Assembly: GCA_002439285.1 (NCBI GenBank)
Contig: DJTQ01000356.1
Location: 1 to 5,733, forward strand
Length of the DNA stretch: 5,733 bases
DNA from: Paenibacillaceae bacterium UBA6304
GTDB taxonomy: Bacteria; Bacillota; Bacilli; Paenibacillales; Paenibacillaceae
Direction: 5' to 3'
Under the pieces are notes generated by a model. The model ran no database searches, was not told the DNA's origin, and saw nothing but the letters and a program-made list of their open reading frames with translations. The translations under genes were made by a program, and so were the position numbers. This document shows, in pieces, positions 1 through 5,590 of this stretch. How positions within the stretch are numbered: the first letter of the stretch is position 1; every line of letters starts with the position of its first letter.

Positions 1-786
1 GTCGCTTATGAATGCGGCATGATCCAACAGATGGAGGCAGGGCGGCAGACGCTGCAAAAACTGGCGGTAGACAGCCAGGATGTGGTCCAAATGGCCGCAG
101 CCGCAAGAAAACTGTCCCAGTTGATCCATTTTGGCGGCATACGTAAGATAGATGCGACACCTTTAATTCCACTGCTAAGGCAATTGTTTATGAAGGCATG
201 TCTGTTTTTGAATGAGGCCAGCCGATGTAATGACGAGGTGGCGCAAGCGATGGCATCCGCGATGAATGAATTGAATAATGTCGCGGCCGAGCACAGCCAA
301 GAAGTGGATGAAGGACTGTGGATTCAGGTGCTGACGGAATTGTCCGACCGCGATGACGCCCATGCCAGGCTCTCGGGACTCGCTTGCGCGATTTTACTGG
401 AGCGCGGGGAGTTGACTGCAGAGCAATGCTCGGCCGAAGTCTCGCGACGTTTGTCCCCGGGGATTTCGGCGGATCTTGGGGCAGGCTGGTTCGAGGGCCT
501 GGCGATGCGCAATCGTTATGCGCTGTTATCGCGAATGAGTCTTTGGGAACAGCTGAATGAATATATCTGCAAGCTTGAAGATGATGAATTTGTGCGTGCG
601 TTAGTTTTTTTGCGGCGGGCATTCAGCTCATTTAGTTCGAAAGAGAAGACGATGGTCGCCGAGCTGCTTGGAGAGCTCTGGAAGGTGGATGTGGAGCAGG
701 TTGCGGAAATACTGACGGACGATCTTAAGGAGGACGAAGCCCGAATGCTGGATGAATTGAATGATTTTGATTTTGAGGACTTTTAA
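1..786 (+). CDS. DUF5682-type protein, C-terminal part (5' end outside window)
   Basis: The reading frame is open from the first base, so the first in-frame ATG at 19 is probably internal and about 261 codons of a larger protein are seen. Proteins of the DUF5682 (YehM-like) family are usually several hundred residues longer, so the N-terminal part should lie upstream. The visible part is soluble and almost entirely helix-forming (Leu/Ala/Glu-rich), with no signal peptide or membrane segment, and ends in a very acidic tail (DELNDFDFEDF). I assign the family mainly from context: it lies 2 nt before a YehP-like VWA gene, and DUF5682 proteins are the usual partner in MoxR-VWA-SWIM operons. The biochemical role is unknown; a cytoplasmic partner of the MoxR ATPase/VWA pair is an inference. 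The family call itself is uncertain because the diagnostic N-terminal region is missing. Confidence 0.6.
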   Translation, partial: VAYECGMIQQMEAGRQTLQKLAVDSQDVVQMAAAARKLSQLIHFGGIRKIDATPLIPLLRQLFMKACLFLNEASRCNDEVAQAMASAMNELNNVAAEHSQEVDEGLWIQVLTELSDRDDAHARLSGLACAILLERGELTAEQCSAEVSRRLSPGISADLGAGWFEGLAMRNRYALLSRMSLWEQLNEYICKLEDDEFVRALVFLRRAFSSFSSKEKTMVAELLGELWKVDVEQVAEILTDDLKEDEARMLDELNDFDFEDF

Positions 787-788
787 AG

Positions 789-2006
789 ATGGGGACTATC
801 GTGGATCGTCAAACATTATCTCGTTGGCGGCTGATTCTGGGCGCCGCAGCCGAAAAAGAGCTGAACAGGCAGTCCGGTGGGGGCGGAATGGAGTTGACCG
901 GCGAGGAAGTGATCATGGACCGCGCGCTCGCCGCCATCTATGACCAAACCGATGGATCTGGAGCGGGCGGAGGTTCCGCAACCGGTTCTCAAGGCCGTGG
1001 GGCGGGAAACGGCAAATCCGCTCCGCGGCTTGCCGAGTGGCTTGGGGATGTGCGGACTTTTTTTCCTGAAGACGTCGTTTCGGTCATTCAACAGGATGCG
1101 ATGGAACGCAAAGGCTGGAAGCAACTGCTGCTCGAACCGGAGGTATTGGCCAGCGTGAAGCCGGATATTCAGCTTGTCGGAACCTTATTGATGCTGAAAG
1201 GCAAAATTCCGGAGCAGACAAAAGAAACGGCTCGCATGCTCGTGCAGGCGGTAGTGGACGAATTGATCAAGCGGATGGAGCAGGAGCTTAGGCGGGCAGT
1301 GACCGGCGCCCTGAACCGCAGGCAGCACACGCCGATCTCGTCCTTAAGCGGCATCGATTGGAAGCGTACCATCCAGCGGAACCTGAAAAATTATGATAAA
1401 GAGCGTCAGGTGATCATTCCTGAACGGTTCTATTTTTTTGACCGGGTGAAGAGCAATAAGGAATGGACGGTGATCGTCGATATCGACCAGAGCGGTTCCA
1501 TGGCGGAATCCGTGATATGGGCATCCGTGGTCGGATCGATCTTTGCCAGTATTCCCGCGCTCGATACCAGGGTTGTCGTATTTGATACCGAAGTGGTCGA
1601 TCTGACGGAGCAATGCGCGAATGACCCGGTAGATATGCTGTTCGGCATTCAGCTTGGCGGCGGAACGAATATCGATAAATCCGTGGCTTATTGCGAACAG
1701 TTTATCCAAGAACCGAGAAAGACCCTATTCATTATGATCTCCGACCTCTATGAAGGGGGGAATCAGTCCAGGCTGATTCGCCGGATGCGGGAAATGAATG
1801 AATCAGGAGTTAAAAGTATTTGTCTGCTAGCCTTGTCCGATGAAGGTAAGCCCTTCTATGACGAACAACTGGCCAGTACGCTTGCGAAGAACGGTACGCC
1901 TTGTTTTGCCTGTACCCCGGCCCTGCTTCCCGAACTTGTGGAAGGCGCCCTGAAGGGACTGGATTTGACGGAACTAGCGAAGCGGCTGACGATGAAAGGG
2001 AGATAA
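789..2006 (+). CDS. CoxE/YehP-like VWA domain protein of a MoxR-associated system
   Basis: This 405-residue cytoplasmic protein has a C-terminal VWA domain from about residue 225 to 390. All MIDAS metal-binding positions are visible: D233-Q-S235-G-S237, T293 in LGGGTN, and D319 in MISDLYEGG. The N-terminal RWRLILGAAAE stretch, FDTEVVDLT and SDLYEGG closely resemble what I recall of E. coli YehP (about 378 aa). VWA proteins of this group work with a MoxR-type AAA+ ATPase, probably as metal-dependent substrate or partner adaptors; the target is unknown. A Gly/Ser-rich linker at about residues 56-77 separates a short N-terminal segment from the helical middle domain. The start lies 2 nt after the upstream stop, which suggests translational coupling. 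ATG at 789 has GAGG about 10 nt upstream; GTG at 801 (401 aa) is a plausible alternative. No terminator is visible downstream. Confidence 0.87.
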   Translation: MGTIVDRQTLSRWRLILGAAAEKELNRQSGGGGMELTGEEVIMDRALAAIYDQTDGSGAGGGSATGSQGRGAGNGKSAPRLAEWLGDVRTFFPEDVVSVIQQDAMERKGWKQLLLEPEVLASVKPDIQLVGTLLMLKGKIPEQTKETARMLVQAVVDELIKRMEQELRRAVTGALNRRQHTPISSLSGIDWKRTIQRNLKNYDKERQVIIPERFYFFDRVKSNKEWTVIVDIDQSGSMAESVIWASVVGSIFASIPALDTRVVVFDTEVVDLTEQCANDPVDMLFGIQLGGGTNIDKSVAYCEQFIQEPRKTLFIMISDLYEGGNQSRLIRRMREMNESGVKSICLLALSDEGKPFYDEQLASTLAKNGTPCFACTPALLPELVEGALKGLDLTELAKRLTMKGR

Positions 2007-2080
2007 AGATATATTTACCGGTGCTCCATATCAGTGTCTAAAACAGAATAATAGAATACCAATTTCCTTAAGCTTCGTTG

Positions 2081-2109
2081 TCATATTGGAATCGATAGAC
2101 TCATACCCT
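2081..2109 (+). promoter_or_regulatory. Sigma-E promoter P1 of spoIVA
   Basis: The -35 element TCATATT (2081-2087) and the -10 element CATACCCT (2102-2109) have 16 nt between the ATA of the -35 and the CATA of the -10. This fits the known mother-cell sigma-E pattern (ATATT, then CATACA-T) with only one clear -10 mismatch. Transcription would start near 2114-2116, about 290 nt before spoIVA. SpoIVA is made in the mother cell under sigma-E in B. subtilis, so the location is functionally sensible. Confidence 0.72.
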
Positions 2110-2117
2110 TTTAATAT

Positions 2118-2135
2118 GGCGGAAAATGACCCGCC
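2118..2135 (+). other. Hairpin at the predicted 5' end of the spoIVA P1 transcript
   Basis: GGCGG (2118-2122) and CCGCC (2131-2135) form a perfect 5-bp GC stem with an 8-nt loop. It begins only a few nucleotides after the predicted P1 start site. Terminal stem-loops are known to stabilise Bacillus mRNAs; that role here is an inference. No T-run follows, so it is not a terminator. Confidence 0.35.
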
Positions 2136-2188
2136 TTGCTCGTGACGAAGCGCCGGTTAAAAAAAGTGGGCTCGGATGGTGTATTCCG

Positions 2189-2216
2189 TCATAAATCCGC
2201 ATCTGGTACATATGAT
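2189..2216 (+). promoter_or_regulatory. Possible second sigma-E promoter (P2) of spoIVA
   Basis: TCATAAA (2189-2195) and CATATGAT (2209-2216) resemble sigma-E -35 and -10 elements, with 15 nt between ATA and CATA, one short of the P1 spacing. The match is weaker than P1. Tandem sigma-E promoters are described for B. subtilis spoIVA, which raises its plausibility. Its transcript would carry a leader of roughly 185 nt. Confidence 0.4.
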
Positions 2217-2392
2217 GTTACTAGTCCAAATGCATGTACGAGTTACGCCGCTTCGTTTATGTTCTTTCCACCGGGATTTGCGGCGGCGGACACGGGTAAA
2301 GGGAGCTGCCGCTCCTGCTGTAGCTAAGATTTCAAATTGTTGGTGAATAACGAAGCGGATGCTCTCAAAGCATTTTTCCTTCGGCGAATTTT

Positions 2393-2410
2393 GAGGAGGG
2401 GATATCATTG
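2393..2410 (+). promoter_or_regulatory. Ribosome binding site deciding the TTG start of spoIVA
   Basis: GAGGAGGGG spans 2393-2401. Its AGGAGG core (2394-2399) is 8 nt from TTG at 2408 but 14 nt from the next in-frame TTG at 2414. The second TTG would give the exact N-terminus known from B. subtilis (MEKVDIF), but spacing favours 2408, which adds two residues. Confidence 0.7.
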
Positions 2411-3892
2411 GTATTGGAGAAAGTGGACATTTTTAAGGACATTGCCGAACGTACCGGAGGAGATATTTATCTGGGTGTCGTCGGGGCTGTCCGCACCGGC
2501 AAATCAACGTTTATCAAACGATTCATGGAAACGGTGGTGCTCCCAAACATTTCCAGCGAGGCGGACCGGATCCGGGCGGTGGATGAACTTCCGCAAAGCG
2601 CGGCCGGCAAGACGATTATGACGACCGAGCCGAAGTTCGTTCCGAACAATGCGGTACAAATCAAGGTCGCCGAAGGACTTGAGGTCAACGTTAGGCTCGT
2701 GGACTGCGTCGGTTATGCGGTTGAAGGCGCCAAAGGATACGAAGATGAAAACGGACCGCGGATGATTTCCACACCATGGTTCGAAGAACCGATCCCGTTC
2801 CAGGAAGCGGCCGAAATCGGAACCCGCAAAGTCATCCAGGAGCATTCCACCTTGGGCGTTGTTGTGACGACGGATGGCACCATCGCCGACATTCCTCGTT
2901 ATTCCTACGTGGAATCAGAAGAGCGCGTGGTAGCCGAGTTGAAGGAAGTCGGCAAGCCGTTCGTGCTCGTCATTAACTCGACGCGTCCGAACAGCGAAGA
3001 AGCCCAACAATTGCGCGGCGAACTGGCCGCCAAATACGATATCCCGGTCATTACGCTGAGCGCCGCTACGATGACCGAAGAAGACGTGACTGGCGTATTG
3101 CGGGAAGTTCTCTACGAGTTCCCGGTTCATGAAGTCAACGTCAACCTTCCTAGCTGGGTTATGGTGCTCAATGAGAACCACTGGCTCCGCAGCAATTACG
3201 AGAATTCCGTTCGCGACACTGTTAAAGACATTCGCCGGCTTCGGGATGTCGATCGTGTGGTCAGCAATTTCATGGAATACGATTTCATTGACCGTGCCGG
3301 GCTCAGCGGCCTGAACATGGGTCAGGGCGTGGCGGAGATCGATCTCTATGCACCTGATGATCTCTATGACCATATTCTCATGGAAGTGGTCGGTGTAGAG
3401 ATCCGTGGCAAGGATCATCTGCTTCAACTGATGCAGGATTTCACGCATGCCAAGAAGGAATACGACCGGTTTGCGGAAGCGCTCGAAATGGTCAAGACTA
3501 CCGGATATGGCATCGCCGCACCGTCGCTTGCCGAAATGGCGCTCGACGAGCCGGAACTCATTCGTCAAGGCTCGAGATTCGGAGTGAGACTGAAAGCGAC
3601 GGCGCCGTCGATTCATATGATCCGCGTCGACGTAGAATCCGAATTCGCGCCGATTATCGGAACGGAGAAGCAGAGCGAGGAGCTCGTCCGGTACTTGATG
3701 CAAGATTTCGAGAACGATCCGATCAAAATCTGGGAATCCGATATTTTCGGCCGTTCGCTGCATTCTATCGTGAGAGAAGGAATTCAGGGCAAAATTGCCA
3801 TGATGCCGGATAATGCCCGTTACAAGCTGCAGGAGACGCTTGGCAGAATTATCAACGAAGGTTCCGGCGGACTCATTGCTATCATCCTATAA
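2408..3892 (+). CDS. spoIVA: Stage IV sporulation protein A (spore coat morphogenetic ATPase)
   Basis: SpoIVA is a cytoskeletal-like ATPase that polymerises irreversibly on the mother-cell side of the forespore outer membrane. It forms the base on which the coat assembles and is needed for cortex formation. The protein has 494 residues against 492 in B. subtilis and can be aligned by eye along its whole length. Walker A is G26-AVRTGK-S33, the paired threonines of IMTTEP are T72/T73, and the Walker B-like aspartate is D99 in LVDCVGY. The conserved C-terminal tail ending GGLIAIIL, used for membrane-surface assembly with SpoVM, is intact. The start is TTG, placed by the AGGAGG spacing; a second TTG two codons later is possible. 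It is monocistronic by appearance, with sigma-E promoters upstream and a strong terminator 6 nt after the stop. Nothing suggests truncation or loss of function. Confidence 0.98.
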   Translation: MVLEKVDIFKDIAERTGGDIYLGVVGAVRTGKSTFIKRFMETVVLPNISSEADRIRAVDELPQSAAGKTIMTTEPKFVPNNAVQIKVAEGLEVNVRLVDCVGYAVEGAKGYEDENGPRMISTPWFEEPIPFQEAAEIGTRKVIQEHSTLGVVVTTDGTIADIPRYSYVESEERVVAELKEVGKPFVLVINSTRPNSEEAQQLRGELAAKYDIPVITLSAATMTEEDVTGVLREVLYEFPVHEVNVNLPSWVMVLNENHWLRSNYENSVRDTVKDIRRLRDVDRVVSNFMEYDFIDRAGLSGLNMGQGVAEIDLYAPDDLYDHILMEVVGVEIRGKDHLLQLMQDFTHAKKEYDRFAEALEMVKTTGYGIAAPSLAEMALDEPELIRQGSRFGVRLKATAPSIHMIRVDVESEFAPIIGTEKQSEELVRYLMQDFENDPIKIWESDIFGRSLHSIVREGIQGKIAMMPDNARYKLQETLGRIINEGSGGLIAIIL

Positions 3893-3897
3893 AAAAT

Positions 3898-3937
3898 AAG
3901 CAGGGCAGGCTGAACGTATCAGCTTGCCCTGCTTTTT
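3898..3937 (+). terminator. Intrinsic terminator of spoIVA
   Basis: The arms 3898-3913 and 3919-3934 form a stem of about 16 bp with one G-U wobble and a 5-nt loop (ACGTA), followed by T's to 3937. An A-run at 3891-3896 on the other side could give some termination from the opposite strand. It separates spoIVA from hup. Confidence 0.93.
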
Positions 3938-4047
3938 GCCCTCCGATGATTTAACAAAAGTGATCGCAGGAACATTTTACGTACGTGCCCTAACATCAAT
4001 TTCAGTAGTTCTTCTTACATAGTTTTGGCCTGTTCTACCTAAAAAAC

Positions 4048-4076
4048 TTGAAAATATCGATGGGCTGTATTACGAT
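4048..4076 (+). promoter_or_regulatory. Candidate upstream sigma-A promoter of hup
   Basis: TTGAAA (4048-4053) and TACGAT (4071-4076) are separated by an ideal 17 nt. The -35 matches TTGACA at 5 of 6 positions and the -10 matches TATAAT at 4 of 6. The transcript would have a leader of about 145 nt. Housekeeping hbs genes often have more than one promoter, as in B. subtilis. Confidence 0.45.
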
Positions 4077-4193
4077 AAGTTTGTTCCGCGCCCCCGAATC
4101 GTGTTCGAAACTGCGGTTTTACCGGGGATTTGCACGTAATATGCGCGGTTCAACGTATATTCTACGGCAAAACGGAAACACAGAATATCAGAA

Positions 4194-4202
4194 TGATATA
4201 AT
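4194..4202 (+). promoter_or_regulatory. Extended -10 promoter of hup
   Basis: TGATATAAT is a perfect -10 hexamer (4197-4202) with a TGn extension. No good -35 lies 16-18 nt upstream, but an extended -10 can act without one. The start site would be near 4209, giving a very short leader ahead of the GGGAGGTGA ribosome binding site. Confidence 0.6.
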
Positions 4203-4227
4203 CCATTTGGTAGGGAGGTGAACCCTG

Positions 4228-4500
4228 ATGAATAAATCCGACTTGATTTCTCAAGTAGCTGAAAGCGCGGAATTGTCCAAGAAAGACGCAACCAAAGCGG
4301 TTGATGCCATTTTTGAAGCAATTTCCGAAGCTCTTCAAAGCGGAGATAAGGTACAACTGGTAGGTTTCGGCAATTTCGAAGTCCGCGAACGTTCCGCCCG
4401 TAAAGGTCGTAACCCGCAAACCGGAGAAGAAATCGAAATCCCTGCGAGCAAAATCCCGGCATTCAAACCAGGCAAAGCGCTCAAAGACGGAATTAAATAA
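4228..4500 (+). CDS. hup: DNA-binding protein HU
   Basis: HU is the main nucleoid-associated protein of Bacillales (HBsu in B. subtilis). It is a homodimer that bends and compacts DNA without strong sequence specificity and is usually essential in Firmicutes. The 90-residue product has the family's typical length and the start MNKSDLI. The helical N-terminal half is followed by the GFGNF turn (46-50) and the DNA-embracing arm [12 protein letters not shown] (58-69), with P63 at the position that intercalates into DNA. The C-terminus [16 protein letters not shown] is also canonical. A strong ribosome binding site (GGGAGGTGA) lies 6 nt before ATG. It sits between its own promoter and terminator. 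In B. subtilis the gene is called hbs and lies in the same position after spoIVA. Confidence 0.98.
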   Translation: MNKSDLISQVAESAELSKKDATKAVDAIFEAISEALQSGDKVQLVGFGNFEVRERSARKGRNPQTGEEIEIPASKIPAFKPGKALKDGIK

Positions 4501-4530
4501 AGATTTCTACATATCTTCCGTGTAAATAAA

Positions 4531-4564
4531 GTCCGTGGGCATTTTGTTCACGGCCTTTTCTTTT
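4531..4564 (+). terminator. Intrinsic terminator of hup
   Basis: The arms 4533-4541 and 4545-4553 pair over 9 bp, including two G-U wobbles, around a TTT loop, and are followed by TTTTCTTTT (4556-4564). The stem is moderately stable. Confidence 0.75.
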
Positions 4565-4570
4565 AGTATG

Positions 4571-4596
4571 TGTTCAAAAAGTCGACTTTTTGAACA
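4571..4596. repeat. Perfect 26-bp palindrome between hup and mtrB
   Basis: The half-site TGTTCAAAAAGTC is followed directly by its exact reverse complement, centred on a GTCGAC hexamer at 4581-4586. The match ends cleanly at both sides (G4570 opposite A4597). It lies 7 nt after the hup terminator T-run and 25 nt before the mtrB ribosome binding site. It could be an operator for a dimeric repressor, a second terminator-like hairpin, or a copy of a dispersed intergenic repeat. The sequence alone does not decide between these. Confidence 0.85.
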
Positions 4597-4637
4597 ACCT
4601 CTATTTTGGCACTATAGATTGGAGGAGGAATGCCTTC

Positions 4638-4898
4638 ATGGATCAGCAGCATGCCGCTAATGCAGGGGGCGCCGAGCAAGGCGTCAGCAACGGGGACTAT
4701 TTCGTCGTTAAGGCGAAGGAACAGGGTGTCACGGTGATCGGGCTTACGCGGGGAAAAGACACGCGTTTTCACCACACGGAAAAGCTGGATAAAGGCGAGG
4801 TTCTGATTGCCCAGTTTACCGATCACACTTCAGCTGTAAAAGTAAGAGGCAAAGCCGTCGTCTACACGAAGCTCGGTATCATCGATACGGAAGAATGA
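4638..4898 (+). CDS. mtrB: Trp RNA-binding attenuation protein TRAP
   Basis: TRAP forms an 11-subunit ring that, when loaded with tryptophan, binds repeated GAG/UAG triplets in trp leader RNAs. It thereby causes attenuation and blocks translation of tryptophan genes. The 86-residue product aligns by eye with the 75-residue B. subtilis protein at an offset of +12. The RNA-binding residues K49, K68 and R70 (K37, K56, R58 in B. subtilis) are present, as are the tryptophan-pocket positions T37, T42, Q59 and T61. The block [20 protein letters not shown] is almost unchanged. ATG at 4638 follows GGAGGAGG (4621-4628) by 9 nt; an in-frame TTG at 4590 has no ribosome binding site. The N-terminus is about 12 residues longer than in B. 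subtilis and rich in Ala/Gly/Gln. In B. subtilis mtrB follows folE (mtrA); here folE is absent and mtrB is flanked by terminators. Confidence 0.97.
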   Translation: MDQQHAANAGGAEQGVSNGDYFVVKAKEQGVTVIGLTRGKDTRFHHTEKLDKGEVLIAQFTDHTSAVKVRGKAVVYTKLGIIDTEE

Positions 4899-4908
4899 AT
4901 TTGAAATT

Positions 4909-4929
4909 GCAGGCATAGCCTGCTTTTTT
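4909..4929 (+). terminator. Intrinsic terminator of mtrB
   Basis: GCAGGC (4909-4914) and GCCTGC (4918-4923) form a perfect 6-bp GC-rich stem with an ATA loop, followed by six T's and then CTTTT. It starts 10 nt after the mtrB stop. Confidence 0.88.
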
Positions 4930-4941
4930 CTTTTGTACAAT
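4915..4941 (+). promoter_or_regulatory. Possible weak promoter for the 179-aa membrane protein
   Basis: TACAAT (4936-4941) matches the sigma-A -10 at 5 of 6 positions, but no TTGACA-like -35 sits at the right distance. Read instead as sigma-E-like, ATA (4915-4917) lies 16 nt before TGTACAAT, which is correct spacing but poor at the first two -10 positions. Which sigma factor is used, if any, is unclear. Confidence 0.25.
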
Positions 4942-5001
4942 GGGATATAGACTCTAATGTCTGTCCGGGATGACCGGTGAACGACGAAGAGGGGGAGTCC
5001 C

Positions 5002-5541
5002 GTGAAATCGAAATGGATTCTTCAGAGCCTGACTTTTATGGTGGCAAGCGCACTGCTACTCTCGGTTGTTACTAGGGTTGGCGGTCCGATTTTTGAAGCT
5101 GGCAGGCCTGTTTCCGCAGCGGTATTCGAGTCGGGCAAACCGGCGGAATTGAATGACGACAATCTGGTTGACGGTTTGTCGACGATTGAGCTGCCCGTTC
5201 CGATCGCAAAGGTCGATGTGAACAGAAACGTTCTGTCCGTGGATCTGAAAGTGTCGGAAGAACATTTTAATAAGGGCGAGTTATACAGCGGCATAGCCGA
5301 GCTGATCTCATTTTCCTTCGAAAGGACTTCAAATATCGATCAGTTGCTGCTGCGCCTCGTTGCGGAGGACCGGTGGCTCGGAACTAGATATCTCTTGCTT
5401 GCCGCAGACGTCCGTCGGGAGGAGTGGTCGGAATCGGCGCTGGAGGAACTACGGAATGCGGGAGACAAGGAACTGCCGAAAGAGCTTCGTGCGTTGTTTA
5501 GGATGACAGAAACCCATCTCTGGAGGCAAGGTGTCAATTAG
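5002..5541 (+). CDS. Membrane-anchored protein of unknown function between mtrB and hepS
   Basis: I do not recognise this 179-residue protein. GTG at 5002 follows a purine-rich AGAGGGGGAG (4988-4997) at a suitable distance. Residues about 6-23 (ILQSLTFMVASALLLSVV) are a clear hydrophobic helix after two lysines, so the rest is predicted outside the cytoplasmic membrane. No lipobox cysteine is present. An uncleaved anchor is more likely than a classic signal peptide, although SAA at 38-40 is a possible cleavage site. A short near-repeat (FEAGRPV at 31, FESGKPA at 42) precedes a compact domain from about residue 60 to 170. The VLSVDL strand followed by a helical ELYSGIAELISFSFERT stretch is vaguely GerMN-like, but this is only an impression. 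It may be read with hepS or act on its own; a role in sporulation or the envelope is a guess from the neighbours. Confidence 0.85.
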   Translation: MKSKWILQSLTFMVASALLLSVVTRVGGPIFEAGRPVSAAVFESGKPAELNDDNLVDGLSTIELPVPIAKVDVNRNVLSVDLKVSEEHFNKGELYSGIAELISFSFERTSNIDQLLLRLVAEDRWLGTRYLLLAADVRREEWSESALEELRNAGDKELPKELRALFRMTETHLWRQGVN

Positions 5542-5570
5542 CTAAGCTTCGTGCGCTCCCCAAAAACATA

Positions 5571-5579
5571 TGCTATAAT
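5571..5579 (+). promoter_or_regulatory. Extended -10 promoter of hepS
   Basis: TGCTATAAT combines a perfect -10 hexamer (5574-5579) with a TGn extension, beginning 30 nt after the preceding stop codon. No recognisable -35 lies 16-18 nt upstream. The predicted start near 5586 leaves a leader of about 66 nt. Confidence 0.65.
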
Positions 5580-5590
5580 AGACAAGATTG

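Larger units (their letters stand above)
2007..2407. other. Intergenic region: spoIVA promoters and leader, no gene seen
   Basis: This 401-nt gap separates the VWA gene from spoIVA. No hairpin plus T-run follows the VWA stop, so how that operon ends is not visible. Two sigma-E-like promoters lie inside (about 2081-2109 and 2189-2216). Open frames on either strand here lack a ribosome binding site and a protein-like composition, so I call no gene. Most of the region from about 2115 would be transcribed as the spoIVA leader. Confidence 0.7.
3893..4227. other. Intergenic region spoIVA-hup: terminator, promoters, structured leader
   Basis: The first 45 nt hold the spoIVA terminator. About 3940-4045 shows no gene or clear signal. 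From 4048 to 4202 there are two candidate hup promoters, and between them short inverted repeats, such as CCCCG (4092-4096) with CGGGG (4123-4127) and CGGT/ACCG around 4114-4124. These could fold the leader of the upstream transcript. No coding region on either strand has a convincing start site. Confidence 0.6.

Noticed and set aside
188..622. 144-codon minus-strand frame inside the DUF5682-type gene
   Set aside because: Pro/His/Arg/Ser-rich shadow of the coding strand, without a start signal.
2302..2315. GGAGC/GCTCC hairpin in the spoIVA leader
   Set aside because: Only 5 bp with no T-run and no clear role; likely chance in a GC-rich stretch.
2136..2327. 63-codon frame with a TTG start in the spoIVA leader
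   Set aside because: No ribosome binding site before the TTG, unnatural Ser/Cys-rich C-terminus, and a sigma-E-like promoter lies inside it.
2157..2408. 83-codon minus-strand frame upstream of spoIVA
   Set aside because: Its start region is the reverse complement of the spoIVA ribosome binding site and its composition (Arg/Cys/Thr) is not protein-like.
2915..3763. Long open frame on the minus strand (282 codons)
   Set aside because: It lies wholly inside spoIVA, which matches SpoIVA throughout. The reverse frame is an effect of codon bias and its product looks like no protein I know.
3979..3986. ACGTACGT palindrome between spoIVA and hup
   Set aside because: Too short to be more than chance, and not close to either hup promoter.
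4070..4462. 130-codon minus-strand frame over the hup promoter and gene
   Set aside because: It overlaps the well-identified hup gene and shows no start site or family resemblance.
4590..4618. TTGAAC-17-TATAGA as an mtrB promoter, and TTG at 4590 as an mtrB start
   Set aside because: The promoter would start transcription inside the ribosome binding site at 4621-4628. The TTG has no ribosome binding site, and translation from it would add 16 residues not seen in TRAP.
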